From Mesorhizobium koreense (GTDB taxonomy: Bacteria; Pseudomonadota; Alphaproteobacteria; Rhizobiales; Rhizobiaceae): 64,000 bases of DNA. The notes under the pieces are model-generated. The model searched no databases and had not been told where the DNA came from. It saw only the letters and a list, made by a program, of their open reading frames with translations. Each line of letters starts with the position of its first letter. Within the stretch, counting starts at the first letter, position 1. The stretch is taken from assembly GCF_031656215.1 (NCBI RefSeq), contig NZ_CP134228.1, positions 2,375,001 to 2,439,000 on the forward strand, read 5' to 3'. Below, piece after piece: positions 35,268-43,626 of this stretch. A program made the position numbers and the translations under genes.

Positions 35268-36488
35268 ATGAAAATCGCGGTTCTGGGCGGCGACGGCTTC
35301 ATCGGATGGCCTACCTCGCTTCATCTTTCTGCACGCGGTCACGAAATCCACATTCTCGACAATCTCTCGCGCCGCTGGATCGATACGGAGCTTGGCGTGC
35401 AGTCGCTGACCCCGATGGATTCCATCCAGGAGCGGACGCGCATCTGGCATCTGGAGACAGGGCGGCGCATCCGCTTCCATCTGATCGACCTCGCGCGGGA
35501 CTACGAGGTTCTGAAACGTTGGCTCGGCGAAAACCGGCCCGACGCCGTCATCCATTTCGCGGAGCAGCGCGCCGCGCCTTATTCGATGAAGAGCGACCGA
35601 CACAAGAACTACACTGTCAACAACAACGTCAACGCCACGCACAATCTGCTCAACGCGCTGGTCGAACTCGATCTCGACGCGCATCTCATCCATCTCGGCA
35701 CGATGGGCGTCTACGGCTATTCGACGGTAGGCGCCGCTATCCCGGAAGGCTATCTGCCGGTCGGCATCGAGCGGCTGGACGGCGAGATTGTCGACCAGGA
35801 GATCCTCTACCCGGCCAACCCCGGCTCGATCTATCACATGACGAAATGCCTCGATCAACTTCTCTTCCAGTTCTACGCGAAGAACGATGGCGTGCGGATC
35901 ACCGATCTGCACCAGGGCATCGTCTGGGGTACGCATACGGAGGAAACGCGGCTGCACGCGCAACTCGTCAATCGCTTCGACTATGACGGCGATTACGGCA
36001 CGGTGCTCAACCGCTTCCTCATACAGGCGGCGATCGGCTATCCGCTCACCGTGCATGGTACGGGCGGACAGACCCGCGCCTTCATCCATATCCAGGATTC
36101 GGTGCGCTGCATCGAGCTTGCGCTGAAGAACGCGCCGAAGCGCGGCGAACGCGTCAGGATATTCAACCAGATGACGGAGACCCATCGTGTGCGTGATCTC
36201 GCCGAACTGATCTCACGCATCACCGGGGCGCGGATGGCCTATCTGCCCAACCCGCGCAAGGAGGCGGCGGAGAATGATCTCGTGGTGAAGAACGACCAGT
36301 TCCTCGCGCTTGGACTGGAGCCGACGACGCTCGCCGAGGGGCTTTTGACGGAGGTTGTGGACGTGGCGAAAAAGTTCGCCTATCGCGTCGATCGTTCGCG
36401 TATTCCCGCAGTATCTGCCTGGACGCGCGATCTCGCGTCGACGCTCGAACGCGACCCGGAAGGCAAGCGGCTGAAGAGCGTAGGGTAA
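35268..36488 (+). CDS. sqdB: UDP-sulfoquinovose synthase
   Basis: Combines UDP-glucose and sulfite to form UDP-sulfoquinovose, the head-group donor for the sulfolipid SQDG. The 406-residue product is the usual length. Its NAD-binding Rossmann start is MKIAVLGGDGFIGWPTSLHL; the catalytic Tyr-x3-Lys is in GSIYHMTKCLD; other family pieces are HFAEQRAAPYSMKS, HLGTMGVYGYS and GTGGQTRAFIHIQDSVRCIELAL. AAGAGGG lies seven bases before the ATG. It heads sqdB-sqdD-sqdC, the same order as in Rhodobacter and Sinorhizobium, although a palindromic repeat splits sqdB from sqdD. Confidence 0.96.
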   Translation: MKIAVLGGDGFIGWPTSLHLSARGHEIHILDNLSRRWIDTELGVQSLTPMDSIQERTRIWHLETGRRIRFHLIDLARDYEVLKRWLGENRPDAVIHFAEQRAAPYSMKSDRHKNYTVNNNVNATHNLLNALVELDLDAHLIHLGTMGVYGYSTVGAAIPEGYLPVGIERLDGEIVDQEILYPANPGSIYHMTKCLDQLLFQFYAKNDGVRITDLHQGIVWGTHTEETRLHAQLVNRFDYDGDYGTVLNRFLIQAAIGYPLTVHGTGGQTRAFIHIQDSVRCIELALKNAPKRGERVRIFNQMTETHRVRDLAELISRITGARMAYLPNPRKEAAENDLVVKNDQFLALGLEPTTLAEGLLTEVVDVAKKFAYRVDRSRIPAVSAWTRDLASTLERDPEGKRLKSVG

Positions 36489-36520
36489 AGGGGGCGGTGT
36501 CGGCAGGGCTTTTCGCTTGA

Positions 36521-36682
36521 GCACCCCCCTCTGGCCTGCCGGCCATCTCCCCCTCAAGGGGGGAGATCAGCCTTCGCGGTCGCTTTCGCCAATCATAAAC
36601 GTCACAGGAAGAGCGCCCGAGCATGCGGCCGGCATGATCTCCCCCCTTGAGGGGGAGATGCCTGGCAAGGCAGAGGGGGGTG
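36521..36682. repeat. Intergenic palindrome between sqdB and sqdD
   Basis: Arms 36521-36567 and 36637-36682 are inverted copies of the same element family as 5061-5240, including CATCTCCCCCTC and GAGGGGGAGATG cores. The spacer is unrelated to the first copy's. It sits inside the sqd gene group and would form a strong mRNA hairpin. Confidence 0.9.
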
Positions 36683-36704
36683 AAAAGGCGCCCCTTGGCG
36701 CTCG

Positions 36705-37520
36705 ATGACCAAGGCTCACGCCTATGTCACCCTCGTCACCAATGCCGACTACGCCAGGGGCGCGGTGGCGTTGGTGCGTTCGCTGATGCGGACGGACACG
36801 CAAGCCGGCATCGTGGTCATGCATACGGGTGGCGTATCGGGGGAGGTACTGGCGCCGGTGGCGGCGCTCGGCGCGCGTCTGGCGCCGGTCGAACTCCTGC
36901 CGACTTCCGACGCCTTCAACGCGCGCCATTCCCGCGCGCGCCAGCACGAGGCGGCGCCCTTCACCAAGGGTGAGAAGCCGGCTTTCCATACGCCGCTCGA
37001 CAATTTCGCCAAGCTCAGGCTCTGGCAAATGGCCGGATATGAGAAGATCGTCTTCCTCGATGCCGATGTGCTGGTACTGAAGAATATCGATCGACTCTTT
37101 TCCTATCCCGAGTTTTCCGCCGCGCCGAACGTCTATGAGAGCCTTGCCGATTTTCGCCGACTCAACTCCGGCGTGTTCGTGGCCCGACCCTCGGAGGCGA
37201 CGTTTTTGGCGATGCTGGAAAGGCTCGACCGGCCGGAAGCCTTCTGGCGGCGTACCGACCAGACCTTCCTGCAAGACTTCTTTCCTGACTGGCATGGGCT
37301 GCCGGTTTACTTCAACATGCTGCAATATGTCTGGTTCAACCTGCCCGACCTCTGGGATTGGAAGTCGATTTCGGTGCTGCACTACCAGTATGAGAAGCCG
37401 TGGGAGGACCACGCCAAGGCCGACAGGCTGCAGCCGCTGGTCGATCTCTGGCGAGCCTATTACAGCGGTGAGGGGATTCCGGAGACGGCCAGCCTGCCCA
37501 ACCCGATGGGCGGGCCGTGA
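36705..37520 (+). CDS. sqdD: GT8-family glycosyltransferase, probable sulfoquinovosyltransferase
   Basis: A 271-residue glycogenin-like (GT8) enzyme. In Rhodobacter, SqdD is thought to transfer sulfoquinovose from UDP-SQ to diacylglycerol. Motifs: AYVTLVTNADYARGAVALVRSL; the KLRLWQM region; the DxD metal site in KIVFLDADVLVLKNID (about 116-131); FNSGVFV-like LNSGVFVARPS; and a C-terminal LHYQYEKPWE. The role is assigned from its place between sqdB and sqdC. The ATG at 36705 is 22 bp past the repeat; the 3' end overlaps sqdC by four bases. Confidence 0.92.
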   Translation: MTKAHAYVTLVTNADYARGAVALVRSLMRTDTQAGIVVMHTGGVSGEVLAPVAALGARLAPVELLPTSDAFNARHSRARQHEAAPFTKGEKPAFHTPLDNFAKLRLWQMAGYEKIVFLDADVLVLKNIDRLFSYPEFSAAPNVYESLADFRRLNSGVFVARPSEATFLAMLERLDRPEAFWRRTDQTFLQDFFPDWHGLPVYFNMLQYVWFNLPDLWDWKSISVLHYQYEKPWEDHAKADRLQPLVDLWRAYYSGEGIPETASLPNPMGGP

Positions 37521-38419
37521 CGTTAGCGCTCGTCTCCGGTGGCAGTGGTTTCGTCGGCCGTTTCATCGTCGAAAGGCTGATTGGCGAAGGGATGTCGGTC
37601 CGGATTACCGGGCGGACGCCGCCCGTGGATAAATTCTTCTCGCGGTCTGTCCAGTTCGTACCGCAAGCACTTGATCCGGAATCGGATTTCTCCGCCGTAT
37701 TTTCAGGGGTCGATTATTTCGTCCACGCCGCCTTCGACCATCTGCCGGGTCGATACAGGGGCGGTGAGGGCGGTGACGCGGAAGGCTTTCGCCGGCGCAA
37801 CCATCTCGGCACAGCCGCCTTCTTTCGCGCGGCCAAGGAGGCGGGCGTCCGCCGCGCCGTCTTCCTGTCGAGCCGTGCGGTTTATGGCGTGCAGGAGCCA
37901 GGGGCGGTGCTGACCGAGGAAACAGTGCCGCATCCGGACACGCTCTATGGCGAGGTGAAGCTGGCGGCGGAACGCGAAATCCTGGCGATGGCAGGGGAAG
38001 GTTTTTGGCCGGTCGTCCTCAGGATCACCGGCGTTTACGGACCAGCCGGCGAAGGCCGCCGGCACAAATGGGCCGATCTTTTCGACGATTGGCGGGCGGG
38101 GTGGGAAATCGCACCCCGCGCCGGCACCGAAGTGCATGGTGAGGACGTGGCATCCGCTGTCTCGCTCACGCTTTCTACATCCGCGACGGTGTCAGGCGAA
38201 GTCTTCAACGTCTCGGATATAATCGTCGATCGACGGGAATTACTGGAGATGGTTGGCGAGATCACCGGCGTTGCAAAGCCTCTGCCCGCTGCTGCGGACT
38301 GTTCGACGCTGAACGTCATGTCCTGCGAGAAGCTGCGGGCGCTTGGCTGGCAACCGGGCGGGCGGGTGAAGCTTGCGGAGTTCCTACGAAGCTCTTTGGC
38401 CAATCGGGGCCCGGAATGA
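37517..38419 (+). CDS. sqdC: NAD-dependent epimerase/reductase-like protein of sulfolipid synthesis
   Basis: A 300-residue extended short-chain dehydrogenase: Rossmann motif GGSGFVG (about 8-14), LSSRAVYGVQEPG, and Tyr-x3-Lys in LYGEVKLAAEREI. Rhodobacter SqdC is required for normal SQDG accumulation; its reaction is not settled. The start is a GTG overlapping the sqdD stop (GTGA), so translation is coupled. A strong hairpin follows the stop, marking the operon's end. Confidence 0.92.
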   Translation: MTLALVSGGSGFVGRFIVERLIGEGMSVRITGRTPPVDKFFSRSVQFVPQALDPESDFSAVFSGVDYFVHAAFDHLPGRYRGGEGGDAEGFRRRNHLGTAAFFRAAKEAGVRRAVFLSSRAVYGVQEPGAVLTEETVPHPDTLYGEVKLAAEREILAMAGEGFWPVVLRITGVYGPAGEGRRHKWADLFDDWRAGWEIAPRAGTEVHGEDVASAVSLTLSTSATVSGEVFNVSDIIVDRRELLEMVGEITGVAKPLPAAADCSTLNVMSCEKLRALGWQPGGRVKLAEFLRSSLANRGPE

Positions 38420-38422
38420 CAA

Positions 38423-38451
38423 ACAGCGAAGGCTCGCGGAGCCTTCGCTGT
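38423..38451. terminator. Bidirectional terminator after sqdC
   Basis: ACAGCGAAGGCT and AGCCTTCGCTGT form a perfect 12-bp stem with loop CGCGG, between the convergent sqdC and coiled-coil genes. Confidence 0.85.
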
Positions 38452-38477
38452 CGTCGAATAGTCGGGTATTGCCGCCT

Positions 38478-39878
38478 TCAGCCCTTGTTGGCGGCCTCGG
38501 CGTGGTGCTTCTTCCTGGTGCCGGGTTCCTCGGCTTCCGAGGTGTTCGCGGCCTGGAGCTTGGCCTTGGCTTCGCGATAGAGCCGCTGATAGGGCTGCAA
38601 TTCCTTGACCTCGGCTTTCAGCTTGGCGATCTGACCGGTCAGGTTGGCGATTTCGCCTTCCAGTTTCTCCATTCCGGACATTTCCGACCGTTCGGCGCCG
38701 AGGGCGGCGAGGCTCTTCTTGTCGGCCTCGCTCTCCCGTTTCAGCGTGGCGATCATCTCCTGCGCGATCTGCTTCTCGGTGGTCATGTCGTCGAGCTGCG
38801 ACTTCAGCCGGGCGATCTCCTCGCCCGCGTCGGCCTGGCCGGCGGAGGCGGTTTCGAGGCGCGTGTGCAGGCTCTGTATCTCTTCCTTCAGACCACGGAT
38901 CTCAGCCATGCCGCGCTTTGCTTCCGCTTCGCTCTCGGCCTCGCGGGCGATGGCGGCTTCGTGGAGTTCCGCCTGCCTTGCCTCGGCTATCTCGGCCTGC
39001 TTCTGCAGCCGGATGATCTCCTTGTCGGTTCTGGTGAGCGCCGCCTGCGTCTCGCGATGACGCGTGGTCTCGTTGGAATGGCTGGCGGAAAGCTCGTCGA
39101 ACTTGCGCCGCAACTCCGTCTCACGCTTCAGCGCCTTTTCGAGGTCGATCGACAGATTGACCTGCTTTTCGCGCAACATCTCGTTCTCACGCAGGCGCCG
39201 TTCGGCCTCGACGGTGCGCGTGGAGAGCGTCTTCACCAGATCGCCGCGCTCGGATTCGGTCCGGGACAGATTGTTGCCGAGCTCGACATTCTCAAGCTTG
39301 AGGCTGGAAAGCTCGATCCGCAGTGCGTCGCGATCCTGCAGCAGGCCAGTTTCGCGGCGGCGCAGCGCTTCCAGCGCCGTCTCCAGTTCCTGGTGCTTCT
39401 TGAGAGCGTCGTGAAGCTGCTCGGAGAGCTTGCGGTTTTCCGCCGAGAGCGTGTTGCTCGCCGCCTCGAGTTCGCTGGCGCGATGGATATCGGAATGGAC
39501 GGCGTTGAGGAACTCGCGGGTGAGATGATGGGACGTGATGATCTCGGCAAGGCCCGAGCCGACGCTTTCGAGATGGTCGTGCGCGTTGCGGTGAAGCTCT
39601 TCGAGCGATTCCAGCGCCGCCATCCGGCCCTGCGCGTAAGAAGTAAGCCGGACGGCAGGCTCCTGCTGTTCCTCAGGACGCCCATCGGCGAAACGTCCAT
39701 CAGGCTTGACTTCTTCCGCCACAGTTGTTTCTTCGGAAACGGCATTGTCTTCCGTGGGCTGCGCCGTATCCGGCAGGCTGAAAAGGTCCTCGTCGAGCAC
39801 ATCCAGCATGCCTGTCTGGAGTTCCTCGAAAGCCTTGTCCAGCTTGTCGCCGCGTTTGAGCATACCCATCAGATTCAT
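38478..39878 (-). CDS. Long coiled-coil protein of unknown function
   Basis: A 466-residue protein. The N-terminus (MNLMGMLKRGDKLDKAFEEL) is conserved-looking, followed by an acidic variable region (about 20-75). Near-continuous heptad-repeat coiled coil runs from about 80 to 440, rich in E, L, K, R and A, and the C-terminus is a basic low-complexity tail. There is no signal peptide or transmembrane helix, so a cytoplasmic structural, polarity or division-related scaffold is plausible. The ATG at 39878 is preferred over the GTG at 39902 because AGGGG is well spaced. It is convergent with sqdC and divergent from the cyclo-ligase gene. No function is claimed. Confidence 0.85.
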   Translation of the reverse strand: MNLMGMLKRGDKLDKAFEELQTGMLDVLDEDLFSLPDTAQPTEDNAVSEETTVAEEVKPDGRFADGRPEEQQEPAVRLTSYAQGRMAALESLEELHRNAHDHLESVGSGLAEIITSHHLTREFLNAVHSDIHRASELEAASNTLSAENRKLSEQLHDALKKHQELETALEALRRRETGLLQDRDALRIELSSLKLENVELGNNLSRTESERGDLVKTLSTRTVEAERRLRENEMLREKQVNLSIDLEKALKRETELRRKFDELSASHSNETTRHRETQAALTRTDKEIIRLQKQAEIAEARQAELHEAAIAREAESEAEAKRGMAEIRGLKEEIQSLHTRLETASAGQADAGEEIARLKSQLDDMTTEKQIAQEMIATLKRESEADKKSLAALGAERSEMSGMEKLEGEIANLTGQIAKLKAEVKELQPYQRLYREAKAKLQAANTSEAEEPGTRKKHHAEAANKG

Positions 39879-40210
39879 CACTTCACCCCTTGGCAGGAAC
39901 ACCGCCGTGTTCCGAATTTATTCAGGAATTGGTAACCCTGTTACTACAGCCGATCTTTTGTGAACGGAAGGTTCGCGCCGGACGCATCGCCAAGTATAGT
40001 AAATTTCTACGCTTTCCTGCTTCGGCCCTTCTTGCGGCTGACGTAGAATCCCTCGATTTTAATAAACATTTAGGCATGTCCGACTTGGCCTTTGTTGCGG
40101 CGGCAGCTCCTGCGGCTTGACGCCGTCGCAGCCAATCCCGTCGCGTTGAAGATGGCGCGGCCGTCGAAAAAGTCTACATTCGGGCGGAAAACTGACCAAA
40201 AGGCGTAGGA
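39879..40210. other. Divergent promoter region, no gene seen
   Basis: 332 bp between the coiled-coil gene and 5-FCL, more AT-rich than its surroundings, including TATAGTAAATTT near 40000. Alphaproteobacterial 6S RNA is often beside the 5-FCL gene, but nothing recognisable as 6S was found here. Confidence 0.45.
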
Positions 40211-40897
40211 ATGGGCGAGGAAGAGGAAGACAGGAGCGGCACGGCGGAATATGCCTCGCCCCCCTGCTTCATGCATGAATTGACAGAGGATTACCGCGTG
40301 CCGACGTCTGCCGACGCCCAGGCCGCGGCGGACGTCTATCGTTGGCGCAAGGCGGAAAGGCAGCGCCAGATCGAGGCGCGGTTGGCGGTCAGCGCGGCGG
40401 ACCGCGCGGCGATGACGGAAGGCATAGCGGCCGGCATCAATGCGCTGATCGGCGACGTCGGTGGCAGGCTCGCCAGCTATTACTGGCCGTTCCGCGGCGA
40501 GCCCGATCTCAGGCCGTGGGGCCAGGCGATCGTGGACAGAGGCGGGCGCACCGCGCTGCCGCTCGTTGTGGCGAAAGGCCAGCCGCTCGTCTTCCGAGAA
40601 TGGAAGCAGGGCGAAAAACTGGAGCGCGGCGTCTGGAACATTCCCATCCCAGCGGAAGGCGATCCGGTTTTCCCGGATATCGTGATCGCGCCGCTCGTCG
40701 GTTACGATCGCTCGAACTACCGGCTCGGCTACGGAGGTGGCTTCTTCGACCGGACGCTCGCATCGCTGCCGAGGAAACCGCTTGTCATCGGCATCGGCTA
40801 TGGCTCATGCGCGCTGCCGACCATCTATCCGCAGGCGCACGATATCCCGATGGACGCCATCGTCACCGAGAAGGGCGTGGTTTCCGACCGGCGGTAG
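40211..40897 (+). CDS. 5-formyltetrahydrofolate cyclo-ligase
   Basis: ATP-dependent conversion of 5-formyl-THF to 5,10-methenyl-THF (5-FCL/MTHFS/YgfA). The product has 228 residues. The C-terminal signature VGYDRSNYRLGYGGGFFDRTLASLP and IGIGYG are clear. RWRKAERQRQIEARLAV is the N-terminal helix with the basic ATP-binding residues. An N-terminal EYASPPCFMHEL segment precedes the usual domain and supports the ATG at 40211 over the one at 40271. It is monocistronic as far as can be seen. Confidence 0.93.
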   Translation: MGEEEEDRSGTAEYASPPCFMHELTEDYRVPTSADAQAAADVYRWRKAERQRQIEARLAVSAADRAAMTEGIAAGINALIGDVGGRLASYYWPFRGEPDLRPWGQAIVDRGGRTALPLVVAKGQPLVFREWKQGEKLERGVWNIPIPAEGDPVFPDIVIAPLVGYDRSNYRLGYGGGFFDRTLASLPRKPLVIGIGYGSCALPTIYPQAHDIPMDAIVTEKGVVSDRR

Positions 40898-40990
40898 GGA
40901 GAGTAGAGGCGCCGCATCTTCTCCGTGCAATCGGGAGGGTGACCGCCTTTGAGGTTCGACCCCCACTCCGTCTCGGCTTCGCCGATCCAG

Positions 40991-41072
40991 CTCTCCCCCG
41001 CTCGACGGGGGAGAGGAAGCGCCGACCGTAAGGCCTGGCCCCTTTCCTCGCCCCCACGAAAGTGGGGGAGAG
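40991..41072. repeat. Intergenic double-hairpin repeat
   Basis: Hairpin 1 (40991-41015): CTCTCCCCCG/CGGGGGAGAG. Hairpin 2 (41047-41072): CTCGCCCCCAC/GTGGGGGAGAG around GAAA. A CCGCGAAGCGG motif follows. This matches another short rhizobial repeat type found near gene ends. It lies between 5-FCL and the convergent azoR and may terminate both. Confidence 0.8.
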
Positions 41073-41123
41073 GTGGCCCGCGAAGCGGGACGGAGCGGGG
41101 GATCTTTTTTACCGTATGCGAGA

Positions 41124-41759
41124 TCAGGCGGCGATGGCTGCCTGATTGTGCGTTTTGGCTAGCGCGCCGGCGCATTCCAAGGCTCCGCTGATCGCCTTCT
41201 GGGCGGCTTCCTCGCCGAAGGCCAGGCCCTCGACGCGGATGAATTCGACGTCGGTGATGCCGATGAAGCCGAGCATATGCCGGATATAGGGCGAGGCGAA
41301 GTCGATCGCTTTGGTCGGCCCGTCGGAATAGATGCCGGCGCTCGCCATCACGACATAGGCTTTCTTGTCCTTTAGCAAGCCTTCCGGGCCGCTTTCTGTG
41401 TAGCGGAACGACTTGCCGCGCACGGCGATGCGGTCGAACCAGCTCTTCAGCGGCGAGGTGATGGCGAAGTTGATCATGGCCGCGCCGATGATCACTGTGT
41501 CGGCGGCAGCGATCTCCGCGATCAGCTTGTCGGATTCTTCGGCGGCTGCCTTTTGCGCAGCGGTCGGTTCATCAGAAGGTGCGGTCGCGGCGACGACGAA
41601 CTCGCTGTCGATATGGGCGGGCGGATTGGCACCGAGATCGCGTACGGTCAGCGATCCGCCGCTTTTGTCGGCGATCGATCCTGCGAGGGTCCGTGCCACC
41701 TTGGTTGACAACGAGGCTTCGCCGCGCGGGCTGGATAGAACGAGAAGAGTACTGGACAT
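41124..41759 (-). CDS. azoR: FMN-dependent NADH:azo/quinone reductase
   Basis: A 211-residue flavodoxin-fold enzyme that reduces quinones and azo compounds with two electrons, protecting from thiol-reactive stress. Motifs: STLLVLSSPRGEASLSTKVA (FMN phosphate loop), AAMINFAITSPLKSWFDRIAVRGKSFRYTESGPEGLL (substrate and dimer region), and ASAGIYSDGP. The start ATG has AAGGA seven bases upstream. It is divergent from an HxlR regulator with a dyad between, which strongly suggests quinone/diamide-type induction as in other HxlR-azoreductase pairs. Confidence 0.94.
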   Translation of the reverse strand: MSSTLLVLSSPRGEASLSTKVARTLAGSIADKSGGSLTVRDLGANPPAHIDSEFVVAATAPSDEPTAAQKAAAEESDKLIAEIAAADTVIIGAAMINFAITSPLKSWFDRIAVRGKSFRYTESGPEGLLKDKKAYVVMASAGIYSDGPTKAIDFASPYIRHMLGFIGITDVEFIRVEGLAFGEEAAQKAISGALECAGALAKTHNQAAIAA

Positions 41760-41816
41760 GAAGGTCTTCCTTTTCGGTGGCGGCTTTGGGAGGGGCCGCT
41801 TACTTTGATTTCGTTG

Positions 41817-41839
41817 GTTACAAGTTTGATACTGGTAAC
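41817..41839. promoter_or_regulatory. GTTAC-N13-GTAAC dyad, candidate HxlR operator
   Basis: An inverted repeat in the 137-bp region between azoR and the HxlR gene, AT-richer than its surroundings. HxlR-family operators such as those of QorR and HypR are similar dyads with TTAC/GTAA half-sites. Confidence 0.6.
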
Positions 41840-41896
41840 AAACAAGAACCGATGCTAAATTAGATACCGAAGAGGAAGGCGCAAGGAGGCACTTTT

Positions 41897-42310
41897 TTGG
41901 AACACGGTGACAATCTTGTAACCCCGAACTGCCGGGCGGTGGCCGATGTCCTGGCCAGGATCGGCGACAAATGGACGGTGTTCGTGGTTCGCAGTCTTTC
42001 CGACGGACCCAGGCGCTTCACCGAGATCAAGCGCATGATTAACGGGATTTCGCAGCGAATGCTGACACTTACGCTGCGCGGGCTGGAGCGAGACGGTTTC
42101 GTGACGCGCACGGTGACGCCGTCGATCCCGCCGCGCGTGGACTACGAACTGACCGAGCTTGGCCGCACTCTGATTGGGCCGCTGCACACCATCGGTGAAT
42201 GGGCGACGACACATCGTCAACAGGTGGAAGACGCCCGCGACAGCTTCGATCGTGCCACTATGGAATCGGTGCCGCCCCGGCTGATTGGTGCCGGCGGGGG
42301 AGGGCGCTGA
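41897..42310 (+). CDS. HxlR-family transcriptional regulator
   Basis: A 137-residue winged-helix regulator: NCRAVADVLARIGDKWTVFVVRSLSDGPRRFTEIKRMI, then GISQRMLTLTLRGLERDGFVTR and PPRVDYELTELGRTLIGPL. Cys13 near the N-terminus corresponds to the redox-sensing Cys of many family members, so oxidant or quinone control is plausible. The start is a TTG at 41897 with AAGGAGG eight bases upstream; no ATG fits. It is divergent from azoR, its likely target. Confidence 0.93.
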   Translation: MEHGDNLVTPNCRAVADVLARIGDKWTVFVVRSLSDGPRRFTEIKRMINGISQRMLTLTLRGLERDGFVTRTVTPSIPPRVDYELTELGRTLIGPLHTIGEWATTHRQQVEDARDSFDRATMESVPPRLIGAGGGGR

Positions 42311-42313
42311 GCC

Positions 42314-43528
42314 TCACGGAAACAGCGGGTCGGGCGCCATCTCCAGATGCAGCGTATCGCCCTTCCATGGATGTGCTTCGCAGACCGCCTCGTCGAGTTC
42401 GACGCCGAGGCCCGGTTCCTTCGGCGGGATGACCCAGCCGTCCTGCCAGCCGATTTTCTTCTTCAAGAGTTTCGCGTGGAAGCCATCCCAGGTCTTGATC
42501 GACTCCAATATGAGGAAATTGGGCAGGGTAGCGGCTAGCTGGATGTTGGCGGCGCCAACGATCGGCCCGCAATAGCAGTGCGGCGCGATCTGGATGTGAT
42601 GGGCCTCGGCCATCGCGGCGATCTTTTTCGTTTCGAGAATGCCGCCTGAGCGGCCGAGATCGGGCTGGAGGATGCTTGCCGCCTTGTGCTCGATGACGCG
42701 TGCAAACTCCCATTTCGTCGTCAACCGCTCGCCGGTGGCGATCGGGATGGAGGTCCAGCGCGCGACCTCGGCCATCACTTCGGGCATGTCCGGCGGCACC
42801 GGCTCCTCGAACCAGAGCGGGTCGTAAGGCTCGATGGCGCGTGCCATGCGTCGTGCGCCGGACGCCGTGAACTGGCCGTGCGTGCCGAACAATATGTCGG
42901 CCTTCGTGCCGACTGCTTCACGTATCGCCTTCAACATACGGGCCGAAAGGTCGATGTCGGTGAGGCGCGGCTGGTGGCCGTCGAAGGCGGTGTAAGGGCC
43001 GGCCGGGTCAAGCTTGACGGCGTTGAAGCCCTGTTTGACATATTCGAGCGCGCATAGGGCGGCGAGATCGGGGTCGTTGTAGACATTCTTCAGGCTGTCC
43101 GTCTCGCCGGGATAGACGCTGCCGGTCTGCGGATAGAGATAGGTGTAGGAACGCAGCCGCTCATGCACCTGGCCGCCGAGAAGCTTGTAGACCGGCTTGC
43201 CGGCCTCCTTGCCGATGATGTCCCAGCAGGCCATTTCGAGCGCCGAGACGCAGCCCATCATCGATACGTCCGGACGTTGCGTGAAGCCGGAGGAATAGGC
43301 GCGGCGGAAGAAGCTCTCGATGTCGTGCGGATCGCGGCCGACGAGGTGGCGCGCCGCACAATCCTCGATCATGCGCGCGGTGGTCTCGGGGCCGAAGGTG
43401 GCGTTGTAGGCCTCGCCATAGCCGACGACGTTGCCGTCGGTCGTCAGCCTGACGAAGATGAAATAGCGCCCGCCGATCTGCGGCGGCGGATTGCCGACGA
43501 TAAAGGTTTTGACGTCGGTGATTTTCAT
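42314..43528 (-). CDS. Enolase-superfamily (mandelate racemase/muconate lactonizing) sugar-acid dehydratase
   Basis: A 404-residue enzyme of the MR/MLE group, likely a sugar-acid dehydratase. The N-terminal capping domain (about 1-125) precedes a TIM barrel. Metal ligands are visible as acidic residues in ADILFGTHGQFTASGA (unusual: a THGQ sequence where many members have DxN), FEEPVPPD and IATGERLT. HCYCGPIVGAANIQLAA near the C-terminus holds a catalytic-type His. The exact substrate cannot be told from sequence alone. It is 98 bp from the alcohol dehydrogenase gene upstream on the same strand, suggesting a small catabolic unit. Confidence 0.88.
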   Translation of the reverse strand: MKITDVKTFIVGNPPPQIGGRYFIFVRLTTDGNVVGYGEAYNATFGPETTARMIEDCAARHLVGRDPHDIESFFRRAYSSGFTQRPDVSMMGCVSALEMACWDIIGKEAGKPVYKLLGGQVHERLRSYTYLYPQTGSVYPGETDSLKNVYNDPDLAALCALEYVKQGFNAVKLDPAGPYTAFDGHQPRLTDIDLSARMLKAIREAVGTKADILFGTHGQFTASGARRMARAIEPYDPLWFEEPVPPDMPEVMAEVARWTSIPIATGERLTTKWEFARVIEHKAASILQPDLGRSGGILETKKIAAMAEAHHIQIAPHCYCGPIVGAANIQLAATLPNFLILESIKTWDGFHAKLLKKKIGWQDGWVIPPKEPGLGVELDEAVCEAHPWKGDTLHLEMAPDPLFP

Positions 43529-43626
43529 TTGGCGCTCCGGAGCGGCAGGGGCAATAGGGCATTTAAGGCATTAGGGCAGTGGAGGTGCTGCCGCACCTTT
43601 CCGCTAGTTCTTATTGCCTTACTCCC

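Noticed and set aside
39879-40210. Possible 6S RNA gene upstream of 5-FCL
   Set aside because: The location is where 6S is often found, but no long bulged helix or terminator was seen.
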